A stretch of 64,000 bases of DNA, from NCBI RefSeq assembly GCF_025628935.1, contig NZ_JAOTIS010000011.1, positions 1 to 64,000 on the forward strand. The letters are read 5' to 3'. The position numbers were made by a program, and so were the translations under genes. The stretch is from Macrococcus capreoli (GTDB lineage: Bacteria > Bacillota > Bacilli > Staphylococcales > Staphylococcaceae). The notes under the pieces are model-generated. The model did not search any database and was not told where the DNA came from. It was given only the letters and a program-made list of their open reading frames with translations. Of this stretch, positions 1-8,689 are shown one piece after another (the stretch's first letter is position 1; the number at the start of each line of letters is the position of its first letter).

Positions 1-31
1 CGTGTTTGTTCTTTCTGTCTCACAAGATTTA

Positions 32-165
32 ATTATACTCTCTTGCATTTTGAAAGTCAACAACTTTTTCAAAAAGTTTTTTGTTGTCTTTCGAAGTGCT
101 TGCCCTGTATGAGTTATCTCTACCGGACAAGATATAACTATACAGGGTTTTAGCCTCTTCAACAA
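32..165 (-). promoter_or_regulatory. Tandem strong promoters, probably of an rRNA operon to the left
   Basis: Reading the minus strand, the proximal promoter has TTGACT (60-55), a 17-bp spacer and TATAAT (37-32). A distal one has TTGTTG (165-160), 17 bp and TATAGT (142-137). The A/T-rich upstream tract followed by GTTGTTGACTT is typical of staphylococcal and Bacillus rrn P2 promoters, and two stacked promoters also fit. In Staphylococcus an rRNA operon lies beyond recR, which agrees with the location. The transcribed gene is outside the window, so rRNA is an inference. Confidence 0.7.
103..147. repeat. Imperfect inverted repeat between the two promoters
   Basis: The arms are CCCTGTATGAGTTATCTC (103-120) and GATATAACTATACAGGG (131-147), pairing almost completely with one bulge and one mismatch around a 10-nt loop. 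It covers the -10 of the distal promoter and would form a hairpin in its transcript. No T-run follows, so it is not an obvious terminator. Confidence 0.55.
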
Positions 166-205
166 GCATAAAAATTACACTTTCAGCACTTTTTTTAATT
201 TTTTT

Positions 206-1057
206 TTAGTTTTTTTGTGTTTTTAACCATTCTTTTATTTGAGGAAGCTTCTCTAATGCATCCTGATAACCTAAATCATACATTGCAGAAAGCTTATGAC
301 GATCCTTTTCCATACGATCAACTTTTAAATCCTTCGATGGGCGAATTACAATGGCATGTCCATTCTTCTCTTGATTATCTATATAATGAAGTGTTTCATT
401 ATATACACCCGGACGCTTCTTCATTGCTTCTTCCACTTTTTTATAACCTTTTACTTTAAAATATTTAGAGAGACGACTTGAGCGTTTAACATAACCTTTA
501 GGTCTTGTAAGCACAACAACATTGTTAATCATCCCATCACGTTGCGCTTTTCTTAATGGAATTGGATCTGTTATTCCTCCATCTAATAGCTTCTTCCCAT
601 CATATTCAACGATTGGTGCCATTAATGGAAGAGAACTCGATGCTCTAAGAATCGTCATTAAGTCTTTTCTTAAATAAGCTTTATTAAAATATTCCGTTTC
701 ACCAGTTTCGCAGTTTGTGCATGCGATGACATATTCACCTTTATATAGAAGAAAGTCTTCCATATTAAATGGAACATGCACTTTTGGTATCTCATCAAAT
801 ATGAAATCCATGCCGAACATTTCTTTGTTCTTTATGTAGTTTGATAGGGATAAATAGCGTTTGTCATCTAAGAAATCTAGTGATACTTTCTTATTTCGTC
901 CTTTTTGTTTTGATAAGTAAGAAGCCGCCATGTTACCCCCAGCCGAAACGCCGATAACATAGTTAAACAAAATGTCATTATCCAAAAAACAATCTAATAC
1001 GCCTGCCGTATATATACCACGCATACCGCCGCCTTCTAAAACTAAACCTGTCGTCAT
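206..1057 (-). CDS. Patatin-like phospholipase family protein
   Basis: A predicted 283-aa cytoplasmic serine hydrolase of the patatin/RssA-YjjU type. The oxyanion glycine-rich motif GGGMRG is at residues 9-14, the nucleophile motif GVSAG at 36-40 (Ser38), and the catalytic Asp motif DGG near residue 160, so the Ser-Asp dyad is complete. There is no signal peptide. I place the start at the ATG at 1057 because GAGGTGAT lies just upstream; an in-frame GTG three codons earlier overlaps that site. The substrate is unknown; family members are acyl hydrolases. It is divergent from the phosphonate-type transporter and lies between it and the putative rrn promoters. The C-terminus is very Lys-rich. 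Confidence 0.85.
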   Translation of the reverse strand: MTTGLVLEGGGMRGIYTAGVLDCFLDNDILFNYVIGVSAGGNMAASYLSKQKGRNKKVSLDFLDDKRYLSLSNYIKNKEMFGMDFIFDEIPKVHVPFNMEDFLLYKGEYVIACTNCETGETEYFNKAYLRKDLMTILRASSSLPLMAPIVEYDGKKLLDGGITDPIPLRKAQRDGMINNVVVLTRPKGYVKRSSRLSKYFKVKGYKKVEEAMKKRPGVYNETLHYIDNQEKNGHAIVIRPSKDLKVDRMEKDRHKLSAMYDLGYQDALEKLPQIKEWLKTQKN

Positions 1058-1185
1058 TTTTATCACCTCATTATAATTAGTTATTATAACAGGCTATTTT
1101 GAAAAATTCTTGTTGTAGAGTCTATTATTATCAATTACATTTAAATTGAAACAAAAAAATACTTTTTATCTTAAGGAGAATACTA

Positions 1186-2082
1186 TTGAAAAAACTTTTG
1201 ACTGCATCATTACTATTATTAGTTATAGGAGGTTGTAACAACAATGTAAAAACTGACACTTATAAGCCCAAAACATTAAAAGTTCAGTTTGTTCCTTCTC
1301 AAAATGCTGAGACGTTAGAAGCAAAAGCAAAACCTTTAGGGAAACTACTATCTAAAGAACTAGACATGCCTGTAGAAGTTTCAATTGCAACAAGCTATAA
1401 CACTATCGTTGAGGCGTTGCGTTCAAAACAAGCTGACGTTGCCTTCTTACCACCTACTGCATACGTACTTGCTCACGATAAGAAAGCAGCTGATGTTGTA
1501 TTAAAAGCTCTACACGAAACTGATATTAATGGCACTAAAAAAGTTACAGATTATTACCGCGGGCAATTCGTAGTAAATAAAAATAGCAGTATAGATTCAA
1601 TTGATGATATAAACGGGAAACGTATTGCTTTACAAGAATCAACTTCAACATCGGGTTATTTATATCCAGTCGGATTATTAAAAGATCACAACATCGATGT
1701 TAATAAAGATGTAAAGTCCGTTATGGTTAAAGGACATGATAAAGCAATTACTGCATTGATTAACAAAGAAGTTGATGTTGCAGCAACATTCCAAGATGCT
1801 CGTGATTATTTAGAAAAGGATTATCCTCGAATTAAATCGGAGACTCGTATTATCGCAACAACTGAGAAAATTCCCAATGATACGATTTCTGTACAGTCAC
1901 AATTGGATCGTCAATTAAAAGAAAAAGTAAAGAAAGCTTTCATCACTTTATCTAAAGATGATTCATCTAAAAAAATCATAAAAGAAATATACTCTCACGA
2001 TGGTTATGCCGAAACAAAAGATTCTGAGTACGATATAATCAGAAAATATGTCCATACTCAAGCAGCTATAGTAAAAGAATGA
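1186..2082 (+). CDS. phnD: Phosphonate-type ABC transporter substrate-binding lipoprotein, copy 1
   Basis: A 298-aa PhnD-family extracellular binding protein. A short signal peptide ends in a VIGGC lipobox with the lipidated Cys at residue 17. The family core VQFVPSQNAETLEAKAKPL is near the N-terminus, followed by the DVAFLPPTAYVLA and VDVAATFQDAR segments typical of PhnD. Translation starts at TTG, seven bases after AAGGAG. A second, clearly paralogous receptor follows at 2226 with its own leader, so this is a tandem duplication feeding one ATPase/permease set. The ligand could be a phosphonate, phosphite or phosphate ester and cannot be told from sequence. Confidence 0.9.
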   Translation: MKKLLTASLLLLVIGGCNNNVKTDTYKPKTLKVQFVPSQNAETLEAKAKPLGKLLSKELDMPVEVSIATSYNTIVEALRSKQADVAFLPPTAYVLAHDKKAADVVLKALHETDINGTKKVTDYYRGQFVVNKNSSIDSIDDINGKRIALQESTSTSGYLYPVGLLKDHNIDVNKDVKSVMVKGHDKAITALINKEVDVAATFQDARDYLEKDYPRIKSETRIIATTEKIPNDTISVQSQLDRQLKEKVKKAFITLSKDDSSKKIIKEIYSHDGYAETKDSEYDIIRKYVHTQAAIVKE

Positions 2083-2124
2083 TAACCAACATCGCTTTTA
2101 ATTGAATTTTTGTTCATTTTACTC

Positions 2125-2150
2125 TTTACATTATTTACAAAAACTTTACT
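2125..2150 (+). promoter_or_regulatory. Pho-box-like TTTACA repeats upstream of the second phnD
   Basis: Three hexamers TTTACA, TTTACA and TTTACT start at 2125, 2134 and 2145. The last two have the 11-nt period known for PhoP boxes, but the first pair has a period of 9. In an AT-rich leader this is weak evidence of phosphate-starvation control. Confidence 0.2.
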
Positions 2151-2225
2151 TTTTATACTCCATTTTTTTGATAATATAGTTATTGTTGATGTAAACAAAA
2201 CATACTTTCAAAGGAGTTTAATAAA

Positions 2226-3155
2226 ATGTTCAAGAAAACAATGAAAACTGCTGTCCCTGTAATCTTAGCTGCGACTGTATTAGGTGCATGTGGTGGAGAA
2301 AAAGCAAAAGATGGTTCTAAAGAAGCAAGCAAAAGTTATACACCAGAAAAATTAACTGTACAATTCGTACCATCTCAAAACGCTGAAACTTTAGAAGCAA
2401 AAGCAAAACCTTTAGAACAGTTACTTAAAAAAGAAATCGGTATTCCAGTAGAAGTTTCTGTATCTACAAACTACAACACAATTGTAGAAGCAATGAAATC
2501 TAAAAAAGTTGACGTTGGTTTCTTACCTCCAACTGCTTATGTATTAGCACATGATCAAAAAGCTGCTGATGTAATATTACAAGCACAACGTTACGGTGTA
2601 AACGACGACGGTACCCCTACTAAAGAATTAGTAGATTTCTATAAATCTCAATTTATCGTCAAAAAAGATTCTGACATTAAGAGCTTAAAAGATATGAAGG
2701 GCAAAAAGATTGCGATGCAAGATGTTACTTCAACTGCAGGATATGTCTTCCCAGCAGTAGATTTAAAAAATGAAAAAATCGACCCATTAAAAGACATGGA
2801 AGTTACAACAGTTAAAGGTCATGACCAAGCTGTAATTTCTTTATTAAATGGTGACGTTGATGTAGCGGTAACATTCCAGGATGCACGTAACATTGTTAAA
2901 AAAGATCAACCCAACGTATTTAAAGACACACGTATTGTAAAATATACAGAAAAAATCCCAAATGACACTATTTCAGTGCGCTCTGATATGTCTGACGAAT
3001 GGAAAAAGAAATTAACAGATGCATTTATCAAAATCGGAAAAGATAAAGAAGGACAAAAGATTATCCGTGAAGTTTACTCACACGAAGGATATGTTAAGTC
3101 TGACGATTCTAAGTTTGATATCATCCGTGACTACGACAAAAAAGTTAAAGAATAA
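2226..3155 (+). CDS. phnD: Phosphonate-type ABC transporter substrate-binding lipoprotein, copy 2
   Basis: A 309-aa lipoprotein receptor with a VLGAC lipobox (Cys22) and the same PhnD core as copy 1: VQFVPSQNAETLEAKAKPL, DVGFLPPTAYVLA, VDVAVTFQDAR and EKIPNDTISV. A good ribosome site (AAAGGAG) precedes the ATG. It differs from copy 1 in the region after the first lobe (an inserted NDDGTPTKELVDFYKS segment), where ligand contacts might change. A small hairpin follows at about 3184-3211, before phnC, so the receptor could be made in excess over the membrane parts. It forms an importer with PhnC and the two PhnE proteins downstream. Confidence 0.92.
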   Translation: MFKKTMKTAVPVILAATVLGACGGEKAKDGSKEASKSYTPEKLTVQFVPSQNAETLEAKAKPLEQLLKKEIGIPVEVSVSTNYNTIVEAMKSKKVDVGFLPPTAYVLAHDQKAADVILQAQRYGVNDDGTPTKELVDFYKSQFIVKKDSDIKSLKDMKGKKIAMQDVTSTAGYVFPAVDLKNEKIDPLKDMEVTTVKGHDQAVISLLNGDVDVAVTFQDARNIVKKDQPNVFKDTRIVKYTEKIPNDTISVRSDMSDEWKKKLTDAFIKIGKDKEGQKIIREVYSHEGYVKSDDSKFDIIRDYDKKVKE

Positions 3156-3231
3156 AACTTTTCCCATCAAAATAATTAAATTAAGCTAAACTCATTTTTG
3201 AGTTTAGCTTTTTCTATAAAGGAGCATTAAA

Positions 3232-4005
3232 ATGGCACAAATCATATTTAAAGATGTTAATAAAGTCTATCCAAATGGCCATGTCGGTTTGGATAACGTC
3301 AATTTAGAAATCAATAAAGGAGAGTTTATCGTCATCGTCGGTTTATCTGGTGCAGGTAAATCAACCTTATTACGTTCAATCAACAGATTACACGAAATTT
3401 CTTCAGGAGATATTTCAATTGATGGCGAATCTATTACGCAAGCTAAAGGGAACAAACTGTTAATGATGCGCCGTAATATCGGTATGATCTTTCAAAGCTT
3501 CAACTTAGTGAAACGCTCTTCTGTTATACGTAATGTACTAAGTGGACGTGTAGGGTATCACCCGACATGGAAGATGGTGTTAGGTCTATTTCCTAAAAAG
3601 GATAAACAGATTGCTCTAGAAGCTTTAGACCGTGTAAATATTGTCGAAAAAGCTTATAGCAGAGCAGATGAATTATCCGGCGGGCAACAACAACGTGTTT
3701 CTATAGCACGTGCACTTGCGCAAGAACCAAAAATTATATTAGCAGATGAACCTGTTGCATCACTAGATCCACTTACAACGAAACAAGTGATGGATGACTT
3801 AAAGCGCATCAACCAGGAATTAGGTATTACAGTTATCGTCAACTTACATTTCGTAGACTTAGCACGAGAATACGCAACGAGAATAATAGGTTTACGTGCT
3901 GGAAAAGTTGTATTTGATGGTCCTGTTGAACAAGCAACAGATAATGCATTCTCAGAAATATATGGTCGTGAAATTAAAGATGATGAGATGCTGGGGGTTA
4001 AATAA
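3232..4005 (+). CDS. phnC: Phosphonate-type ABC transporter ATP-binding protein
   Basis: A 257-aa ATPase with Walker [10 protein letters not shown] at 37-45, a Q-loop ([13 protein letters not shown]), the signature LSGGQQQR near 145-152 and Walker [14 protein letters not shown]. The [18 protein letters not shown] stretch is diagnostic for PhnC rather than other importer ATPases. The stop codon overlaps the phnE start by one base (TAATG), implying translational coupling. It powers uptake by the PhnD receptors and the two PhnE permeases, on the cytoplasmic face of the membrane. Confidence 0.95.
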   Translation: MAQIIFKDVNKVYPNGHVGLDNVNLEINKGEFIVIVGLSGAGKSTLLRSINRLHEISSGDISIDGESITQAKGNKLLMMRRNIGMIFQSFNLVKRSSVIRNVLSGRVGYHPTWKMVLGLFPKKDKQIALEALDRVNIVEKAYSRADELSGGQQQRVSIARALAQEPKIILADEPVASLDPLTTKQVMDDLKRINQELGITVIVNLHFVDLAREYATRIIGLRAGKVVFDGPVEQATDNAFSEIYGREIKDDEMLGVK

Positions 4006-4784
4006 TGAAAAATCCCGAAATTAAATCGACAGGTCGCATTAAAGCAACATTCACACTCTTACTTATTGTTGCTCTAATTATTTGGAGTGCATGGAAAACC
4101 AAGTTCAGTTTATCCGGTTTAGCAGTGGGTGCTCCTGAAATGATGAATTTAGTGAAAGAAATGTTGCCACCGGACTGGAGCTATTTTAAAGAAATTATTG
4201 ATCCGATGCTTGATACAATTCGAATGGCCGTACTTGGAACAACATTTGGTTCTCTACTAGCGATTCCTGTTGCATTATTATCTGCAAGTAACGTCTTTAA
4301 ATCAAAATGGATCAATGTACCCGTTCGATTAGTGTTAAATGTAATTCGAACAATACCAGATTTATTGCTGGCCTCTATCTTTGTTGCAGTATTTGGGATT
4401 GGTGCGTTACCTGGTATATTTGCCTTATCAGTCTTATCTTTCGGTATCGTAGCAAAGTTATTCTATGAGTCATTAGAGAACATTGATAACGGACCTCTAG
4501 AAGCAATGACCGCAGTCGGCGCAAATAAATCTAAATGGATTACGTTCGGCGTTCTACCTCAAGCTATTGCACCATATTTATCTTTTGTATTATTTACTTT
4601 CGAAATTAATATCCGTGCTGCTGCAGTACTCGGTCTAGTTGGTGCTGGTGGGATTGGACTATTTTATGACAAGACGCTCGGTTATTTCGAATACCCAAAA
4701 GTAACAACTATTATTATATTCACATTATTCATCGTTATGATAATTGACTATGTAAGTACGAAAGTGAGGGAACGATTATTATGA
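4005..4784 (+). CDS. phnE: Phosphonate-type ABC transporter permease, first subunit
   Basis: A 259-aa integral membrane protein with about six hydrophobic segments. The cytoplasmic EAA loop is readable as GPLEAMTAVGANKSKWITFGVLP, followed by the PhnE-family stretch FEINIRAAAVLGLVGAGGIG. It starts by overlapping the phnC stop and its own end overlaps the next permease by four bases (ATGA). With the second PhnE it would form a heterodimeric channel. Confidence 0.93.
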   Translation: MKNPEIKSTGRIKATFTLLLIVALIIWSAWKTKFSLSGLAVGAPEMMNLVKEMLPPDWSYFKEIIDPMLDTIRMAVLGTTFGSLLAIPVALLSASNVFKSKWINVPVRLVLNVIRTIPDLLLASIFVAVFGIGALPGIFALSVLSFGIVAKLFYESLENIDNGPLEAMTAVGANKSKWITFGVLPQAIAPYLSFVLFTFEINIRAAAVLGLVGAGGIGLFYDKTLGYFEYPKVTTIIIFTLFIVMIIDYVSTKVRERLL

Positions 4785-5587
4785 GCAAGAATTATGACTA
4801 TTTAAAACCTAAATCATCTGTTCCTACTATTATACGTACAACAATCATTATATGTTTACTCATTGCCGTATATATTTGGGCATTTAGTGGTATGCCTAAA
4901 ATAGAAATTAAAGAGAAGTCATATGAAATCATATCAAATATCTGGAAAGGTATCATTCATCCTGATACTGGCTACATTTATATGCCTGAAGGAGAAGATT
5001 TATTACGTGGATTACTTGAAACATTTGCTATCGCGTTTTTAGGTACTATTATTTCTGCAGTGCTATGTATTCCCTTTGCATTTCTATCTGCAAGAAATAT
5101 TTCAAATCGATATTTATCTGAAATCAGTAAATTTCTCTTAAGTTTAATTCGCGTCTTTCCTGAAATTATTATGGCCCTCCTTTTCATTAAAGCAGTTGGA
5201 CCTGGTGCATTTGCAGGAGTACTTGCTGTAGGTATCCACTCTATTGGGATGCTAGGAAAGTTATTTGCTGAAGATATGGAGAATTTAGATATGGGACCTT
5301 CTGAAGCGTTAATCGCTACTGGTGCTAATAAAACAAAGACTTTAATGTTTGCTGTCGTCCCACAAATATTACCAGCATTTATTTCCTTTGTGTTATACCG
5401 ATTCGAAATTAACTTAAGGAGCGCCTCAATACTAGGATTAATCGGCGCTGGTGGTATAGGAACACCACTTATCTTTGCACTTCAAGGACGTACATGGGAT
5501 CGTGTTGGTATGATATTAATTGGTATTGTCATTATGGTAATTATTGTTGATACATTATCTAGTGCGATTCGTAAACGATTAGTATAG
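4781..5587 (+). CDS. phnE: Phosphonate-type ABC transporter permease, second subunit
   Basis: A 268-aa permease paralogous to its upstream neighbour. The EAA loop is GPSEALIATGANKTKTLMFAVVP, and FEINLRSASILGLIGAGGIG follows. A long periplasmic-side loop after the first transmembrane helix carries the WKGIIHPDTGYIYMPEGEDL region. It is the last gene of the operon; a bidirectional terminator follows at once. Confidence 0.93.
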   Translation: MSKNYDYLKPKSSVPTIIRTTIIICLLIAVYIWAFSGMPKIEIKEKSYEIISNIWKGIIHPDTGYIYMPEGEDLLRGLLETFAIAFLGTIISAVLCIPFAFLSARNISNRYLSEISKFLLSLIRVFPEIIMALLFIKAVGPGAFAGVLAVGIHSIGMLGKLFAEDMENLDMGPSEALIATGANKTKTLMFAVVPQILPAFISFVLYRFEINLRSASILGLIGAGGIGTPLIFALQGRTWDRVGMILIGIVIMVIIVDTLSSAIRKRLV

Positions 5588-5603
5588 TAAGTATATTGTT
5601 ATA

Positions 5604-5640
5604 AAAATAAGCACCCTCAAAAATGAGGATGCTTATTTTT
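5604..5640. terminator. Bidirectional terminator between phnE and recR
   Basis: The hairpin core is GCACCCTCA / TGAGGATGC with a short A-rich loop, flanked by AAAATAA and TTATTTTTT. U-runs are present in both directions, so it can end the plus-strand phn operon and the minus-strand dnaX-ebfC-recR unit. Confidence 0.8.
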
Positions 5641-6236
5641 TATATCTCAGTCCTACCTGAAATCGCTTTTGAAAGTGTAACTTCGTCAGCATATTCTAAA
5701 TCTCCACCAACAGGCAAGCCATGCGCTAAACGCGTCGTCTTTATCCCAATCGGTTTCACGAGTCTTGAAATATACATCGCTGTCGATTCACCTTCGATGT
5801 TCGGATTCGTGGCTAATATCAATTCTGTTACCTCTTCATCTTTCAAACGCGTCAGTAACGAAGGAATATTAATATCTTCCGGCCCAACACCTTCCATTGG
5901 CGAGATGGCACCGTGTAACACATGATACATTCCTTTATATTCACGCATCTTCTCCATCGCAATAACATCTTTCGTCTCTTCCACTACACAAATCATTGAG
6001 CGATCACGCGTCGTATCACTACAAACATAACATGGATCAGTATCCGTAATATGACCACACACTGAACAATAAGTTAATTCACGTTTCACATCGACTAACG
6101 CTTTCGCGAAATTCATTACATCGTCTTCTTTCATATCTAATACATGAAATGCAAGACGACTTGCTGTTTTAGGACCGATGCCAGGCAGCTTCATAAAGCT
6201 ATCAATAAGTTTCGATATTGGTGCAGGATAATGCAT
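5640..6236 (-). CDS. recR: Recombination protein RecR
   Basis: A 198-aa DNA-binding protein that works with RecF/RecO to load RecA at gaps. The helix-hairpin-helix [18 protein letters not shown] is near the N-terminus, the four-cysteine zinc finger ([19 protein letters not shown]) at about 56-74, and a Toprim domain ([15 protein letters not shown] ... [11 protein letters not shown]) follows. It starts just after the ebfC stop, as in the conserved dnaX-ebfC-recR operon. Confidence 0.97.
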   Translation of the reverse strand: MHYPAPISKLIDSFMKLPGIGPKTASRLAFHVLDMKEDDVMNFAKALVDVKRELTYCSVCGHITDTDPCYVCSDTTRDRSMICVVEETKDVIAMEKMREYKGMYHVLHGAISPMEGVGPEDINIPSLLTRLKDEEVTELILATNPNIEGESTAMYISRLVKPIGIKTTRLAHGLPVGGDLEYADEVTLSKAISGRTEI

Positions 6237-6237
6237 A

Positions 6238-6558
6238 TTACATCATTCCTGGGATGTTTAATCCTTTAGTATGTTGTCCTAAACGTTGGGCAGTAACTTC
6301 GTCAGCTTTTGTTAATGCATCGTTTGTTGCAGCTAATACTAAGTCTTGTAACATTTCGATATCTTCCGGATCTACAACTTCTTCTTTAATAATAACGTCT
6401 AACACTTCTTTATGTCCTGAAACAACAACAGTAACCATACCGCCACCTGCTGTTCCTTCAATTCTTTCTTCTTTTAACTTCTCTTGCTCTTCTGCCATTT
6501 TCTTTTGCATCTTTTGCATTTGTTTCATCATTTGTTGCATATTTCCGCCACCGCGCAT
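6238..6558 (-). CDS. ebfC: YbaB/EbfC family nucleoid-associated protein
   Basis: A 106-aa DNA-binding protein of the YbaB/EbfC family. It has a Met/Gly-rich N-terminus, a charged helix rich in Lys, Gln and Glu, and the family core [21 protein letters not shown]. It normally dimerises and coats DNA. It lies between dnaX and recR with almost no spacing and has a strong GGAGG site. Confidence 0.95.
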   Translation of the reverse strand: MRGGGNMQQMMKQMQKMQKKMAEEQEKLKEERIEGTAGGGMVTVVVSGHKEVLDVIIKEEVVDPEDIEMLQDLVLAATNDALTKADEVTAQRLGQHTKGLNIPGMM

Positions 6559-6579
6559 ATTCGTTTCCTCCTAATTAAT

Positions 6580-8238
6580 TTAATCTATTATGTTAATTGC
6601 ATCTTCGCCAAATAAATTTGCCGCTTCTGATACAATATCAACTTCCACAGGCTTTTCTTCCTGTTTCGGTTGCTTTCTATTCTCAATATAAGCATGTCTG
6701 ACTTGCAACCATTGAGAATCAGGTACTCCTACCATTTTAACTTGTTTTTTTATAATTGTGTATACTATCGACTCAATCTGTTCTCTTTTTTCATCATTGT
6801 TATTCACCATGTCACAATGAATTTCTTCAGCAAACTTAATCAGGACATGTGTATTACTCGCTGCTACAGGTTCAGAATGATGTAACAGACTCACTAAAGA
6901 GCGTTGACCTAAAGACTCAACATGTGCCAGTAATTCTTGCCAGTTCTGTTTCAGGAAGTTTAAATCTTCGCGATTCGCATTATCAAGTACCGTCTCAATT
7001 TGCCTCATTGAGAAAGCATTTTTGTTCTTTTTCGCTTCTCTTTTCGGTTTTTGTGATGGGGCTGGTGATTGTGGAATACCTTGATTCATACGTGATTCTA
7101 ATGCATTAATTCTTGCTTCAATTCGGCTTGTATCTACAGTTGGCTGACTTACAGCATGTGGGACTGGTAATGTCCCACATTCGCTTTGCTTCACCAATTC
7201 AGAAAGTTTAACGATTAACACTTCAAAATGAACATTTGAATTCACAGAGAAGCGCATTGAAACTAACGTATCATTAATCTTATCGATCATTTCATAAATG
7301 GTTGGCAATGCTAAAGAATAAATTGCCGATTCACCCTTTTGATTCGTAGCAAACTCAACAATTACGTCTCGCAAGAAATAGATTAAGTCGTTCACTAAAC
7401 GCGTAACTTCCTTGCCATCTGCTAATAATTGATGATAATGCTCAAATGCACCTTTGACGTCATGCACAATCACTTTATCCATCAATGCCATTAAATCATC
7501 ACGACCTACACTACCCGTCACATTTAACACATGATTTAAAGTTAATTTCTCTTCACCAAATGCAATCGCCTGATCCAGTATACTTAACGCATCACGCATA
7601 CCACCTTCTGCACTTGTCGCAATAAATTCTAATGCAGCATCTTCATATGAAACACCTTCTTTATTACATACAAATGCTAAGTGATCCTTTATATCAGGTA
7701 AAGCAATGGCTTTAAAGTCAAAACGCTGACAACGGGAAATAATCGTAGCAGGAATTTTGTGAGGTTCTGTTGTCGCCAGAATGAAAATAGCATGTGCTGG
7801 TGGTTCTTCTAACGTTTTAAGCAGCGCGTTGAATGCGCCCGTCGTTAACATATGTACCTCATCGATAATGTATACTTTATATGTCGATTCACCCGGTGCA
7901 TATTTCACTTTATCACGAATATTGCGTATTTCATCAACACCATTGTTACTCGCAGCGTCAATTTCTATAACATCAGAGTTTGTCCCATTAGTAATCGATA
8001 TACACGTCGGACACTGATTACATGGCTCTCCATTATGACTATCCGTACAGTTAATTGCTTTAGCAAATATTTTGGCGATACTTGTTTTTCCTGTACCGCG
8101 TGGACCATTAAACAAATAAGCATGTGATATTTTATTTTTCTGAATTGCGTTCTTTAAAGTTGTCGTTACATGCTTCTGCCCCACAACTTCCTCAAAAGAT
8201 TGTGAACGAAACACACGATATAAAGCTTGATAACTCAA
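6580..8238 (-). CDS. dnaX: DNA polymerase III subunits gamma and tau
   Basis: Clamp-loader ATPase of the replisome, 552 aa from a TTG start eight bases after GGAGGGG. The resulting N-terminus SYQALYRVFRSQSFEEVVGQ matches the family; an upstream in-frame TTG would put the ribosome site inside the gene. Walker A GPRGTGKT is at 45-52, the zinc-module cysteines at 64, 73, 76 and 79, and the DEVH box near 124. The C-terminal part beyond about residue 370 is the variable tau region that contacts polymerase and helicase. A -10 TATAAT lies at about 8274-8269. Confidence 0.95.
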   Translation of the reverse strand: MSYQALYRVFRSQSFEEVVGQKHVTTTLKNAIQKNKISHAYLFNGPRGTGKTSIAKIFAKAINCTDSHNGEPCNQCPTCISITNGTNSDVIEIDAASNNGVDEIRNIRDKVKYAPGESTYKVYIIDEVHMLTTGAFNALLKTLEEPPAHAIFILATTEPHKIPATIISRCQRFDFKAIALPDIKDHLAFVCNKEGVSYEDAALEFIATSAEGGMRDALSILDQAIAFGEEKLTLNHVLNVTGSVGRDDLMALMDKVIVHDVKGAFEHYHQLLADGKEVTRLVNDLIYFLRDVIVEFATNQKGESAIYSLALPTIYEMIDKINDTLVSMRFSVNSNVHFEVLIVKLSELVKQSECGTLPVPHAVSQPTVDTSRIEARINALESRMNQGIPQSPAPSQKPKREAKKNKNAFSMRQIETVLDNANREDLNFLKQNWQELLAHVESLGQRSLVSLLHHSEPVAASNTHVLIKFAEEIHCDMVNNNDEKREQIESIVYTIIKKQVKMVGVPDSQWLQVRHAYIENRKQPKQEEKPVEVDIVSEAANLFGEDAINIID

Positions 8239-8307
8239 GTGAGTCCCCTCCAACAAATTAGTACTTTCATTATAACATTGAACCGGATGTCATCATATTA
8301 ATAAGAT

Positions 8308-8345
8308 AAAAAAAACACACCCTCACAAAATGTAGGATGTGTCAT
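8308..8345 (-). terminator. Rho-independent terminator of the SRP RNA gene
   Basis: On the minus strand ACACATCCT and AGGGTGTGT pair around a 10-nt loop and are followed by a run of eight T. It is placed just past the 3' end of ffs and before dnaX. Confidence 0.85.
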
Positions 8346-8376
8346 TTATATAATCAATCATATACTTAAAATTAAA

Positions 8377-8643
8377 GCCGTGCACCTTTGCTTTGAATAA
8401 CAAACACAAGCGTTACCCAAGTCGACAGCTCAAAACCGGCTACCCCAGTCACATACAAATGACCACTTAATGCTGCTTCCTTCCGGACCTGACATGATTC
8501 ATGGGTTTATATTGGCTAGGACCGATCTCTCAACACTACGTATCTGGGTCAGACCTCACAACTTGTTACCCGAGGCAAAGGAATTAGGTCTTGCCTAAGC
8601 GGATTGCAAGTACAGGGAACCGCTAACTCCCCACTTAGCACGG
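8377..8643 (-). ncRNA. ffs: Signal recognition particle RNA, long Bacillus type (scRNA)
   Basis: A roughly 267-nt RNA. The SRP domain IV apical motif GTCCGGAAGGAAGCAGCA is present on the minus strand around 8470-8495, and the ends CCGTGC and GCACGGC pair to close the Alu-side helix. The 5' part (GTGCTAAGTGGGGAGTTAG) matches Bacillus scRNA. The size shows the long form with an Alu domain. It binds Ffh to target nascent membrane proteins. A canonical promoter sits immediately upstream and a terminator downstream. Ends are estimated to within a few bases. Confidence 0.95.
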
Positions 8644-8651
8644 TAATATTT

Positions 8652-8680
8652 ATAATACTAAAACTATCAATATAATGCAA
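8652..8680 (-). promoter_or_regulatory. ffs promoter
   Basis: TTGCAT (8680-8675), 17-bp spacer, TATTAT (8657-8652), with the RNA 5' end about 8 nt downstream. Confidence 0.75.
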
Positions 8681-8689
8681 CAATAAACT

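Noticed and set aside
6218-6574. Open frame opposite ebfC
   Set aside because: It is the antisense shadow of a conserved gene, with low-complexity Cys/Ile/Phe composition and no ribosome site.
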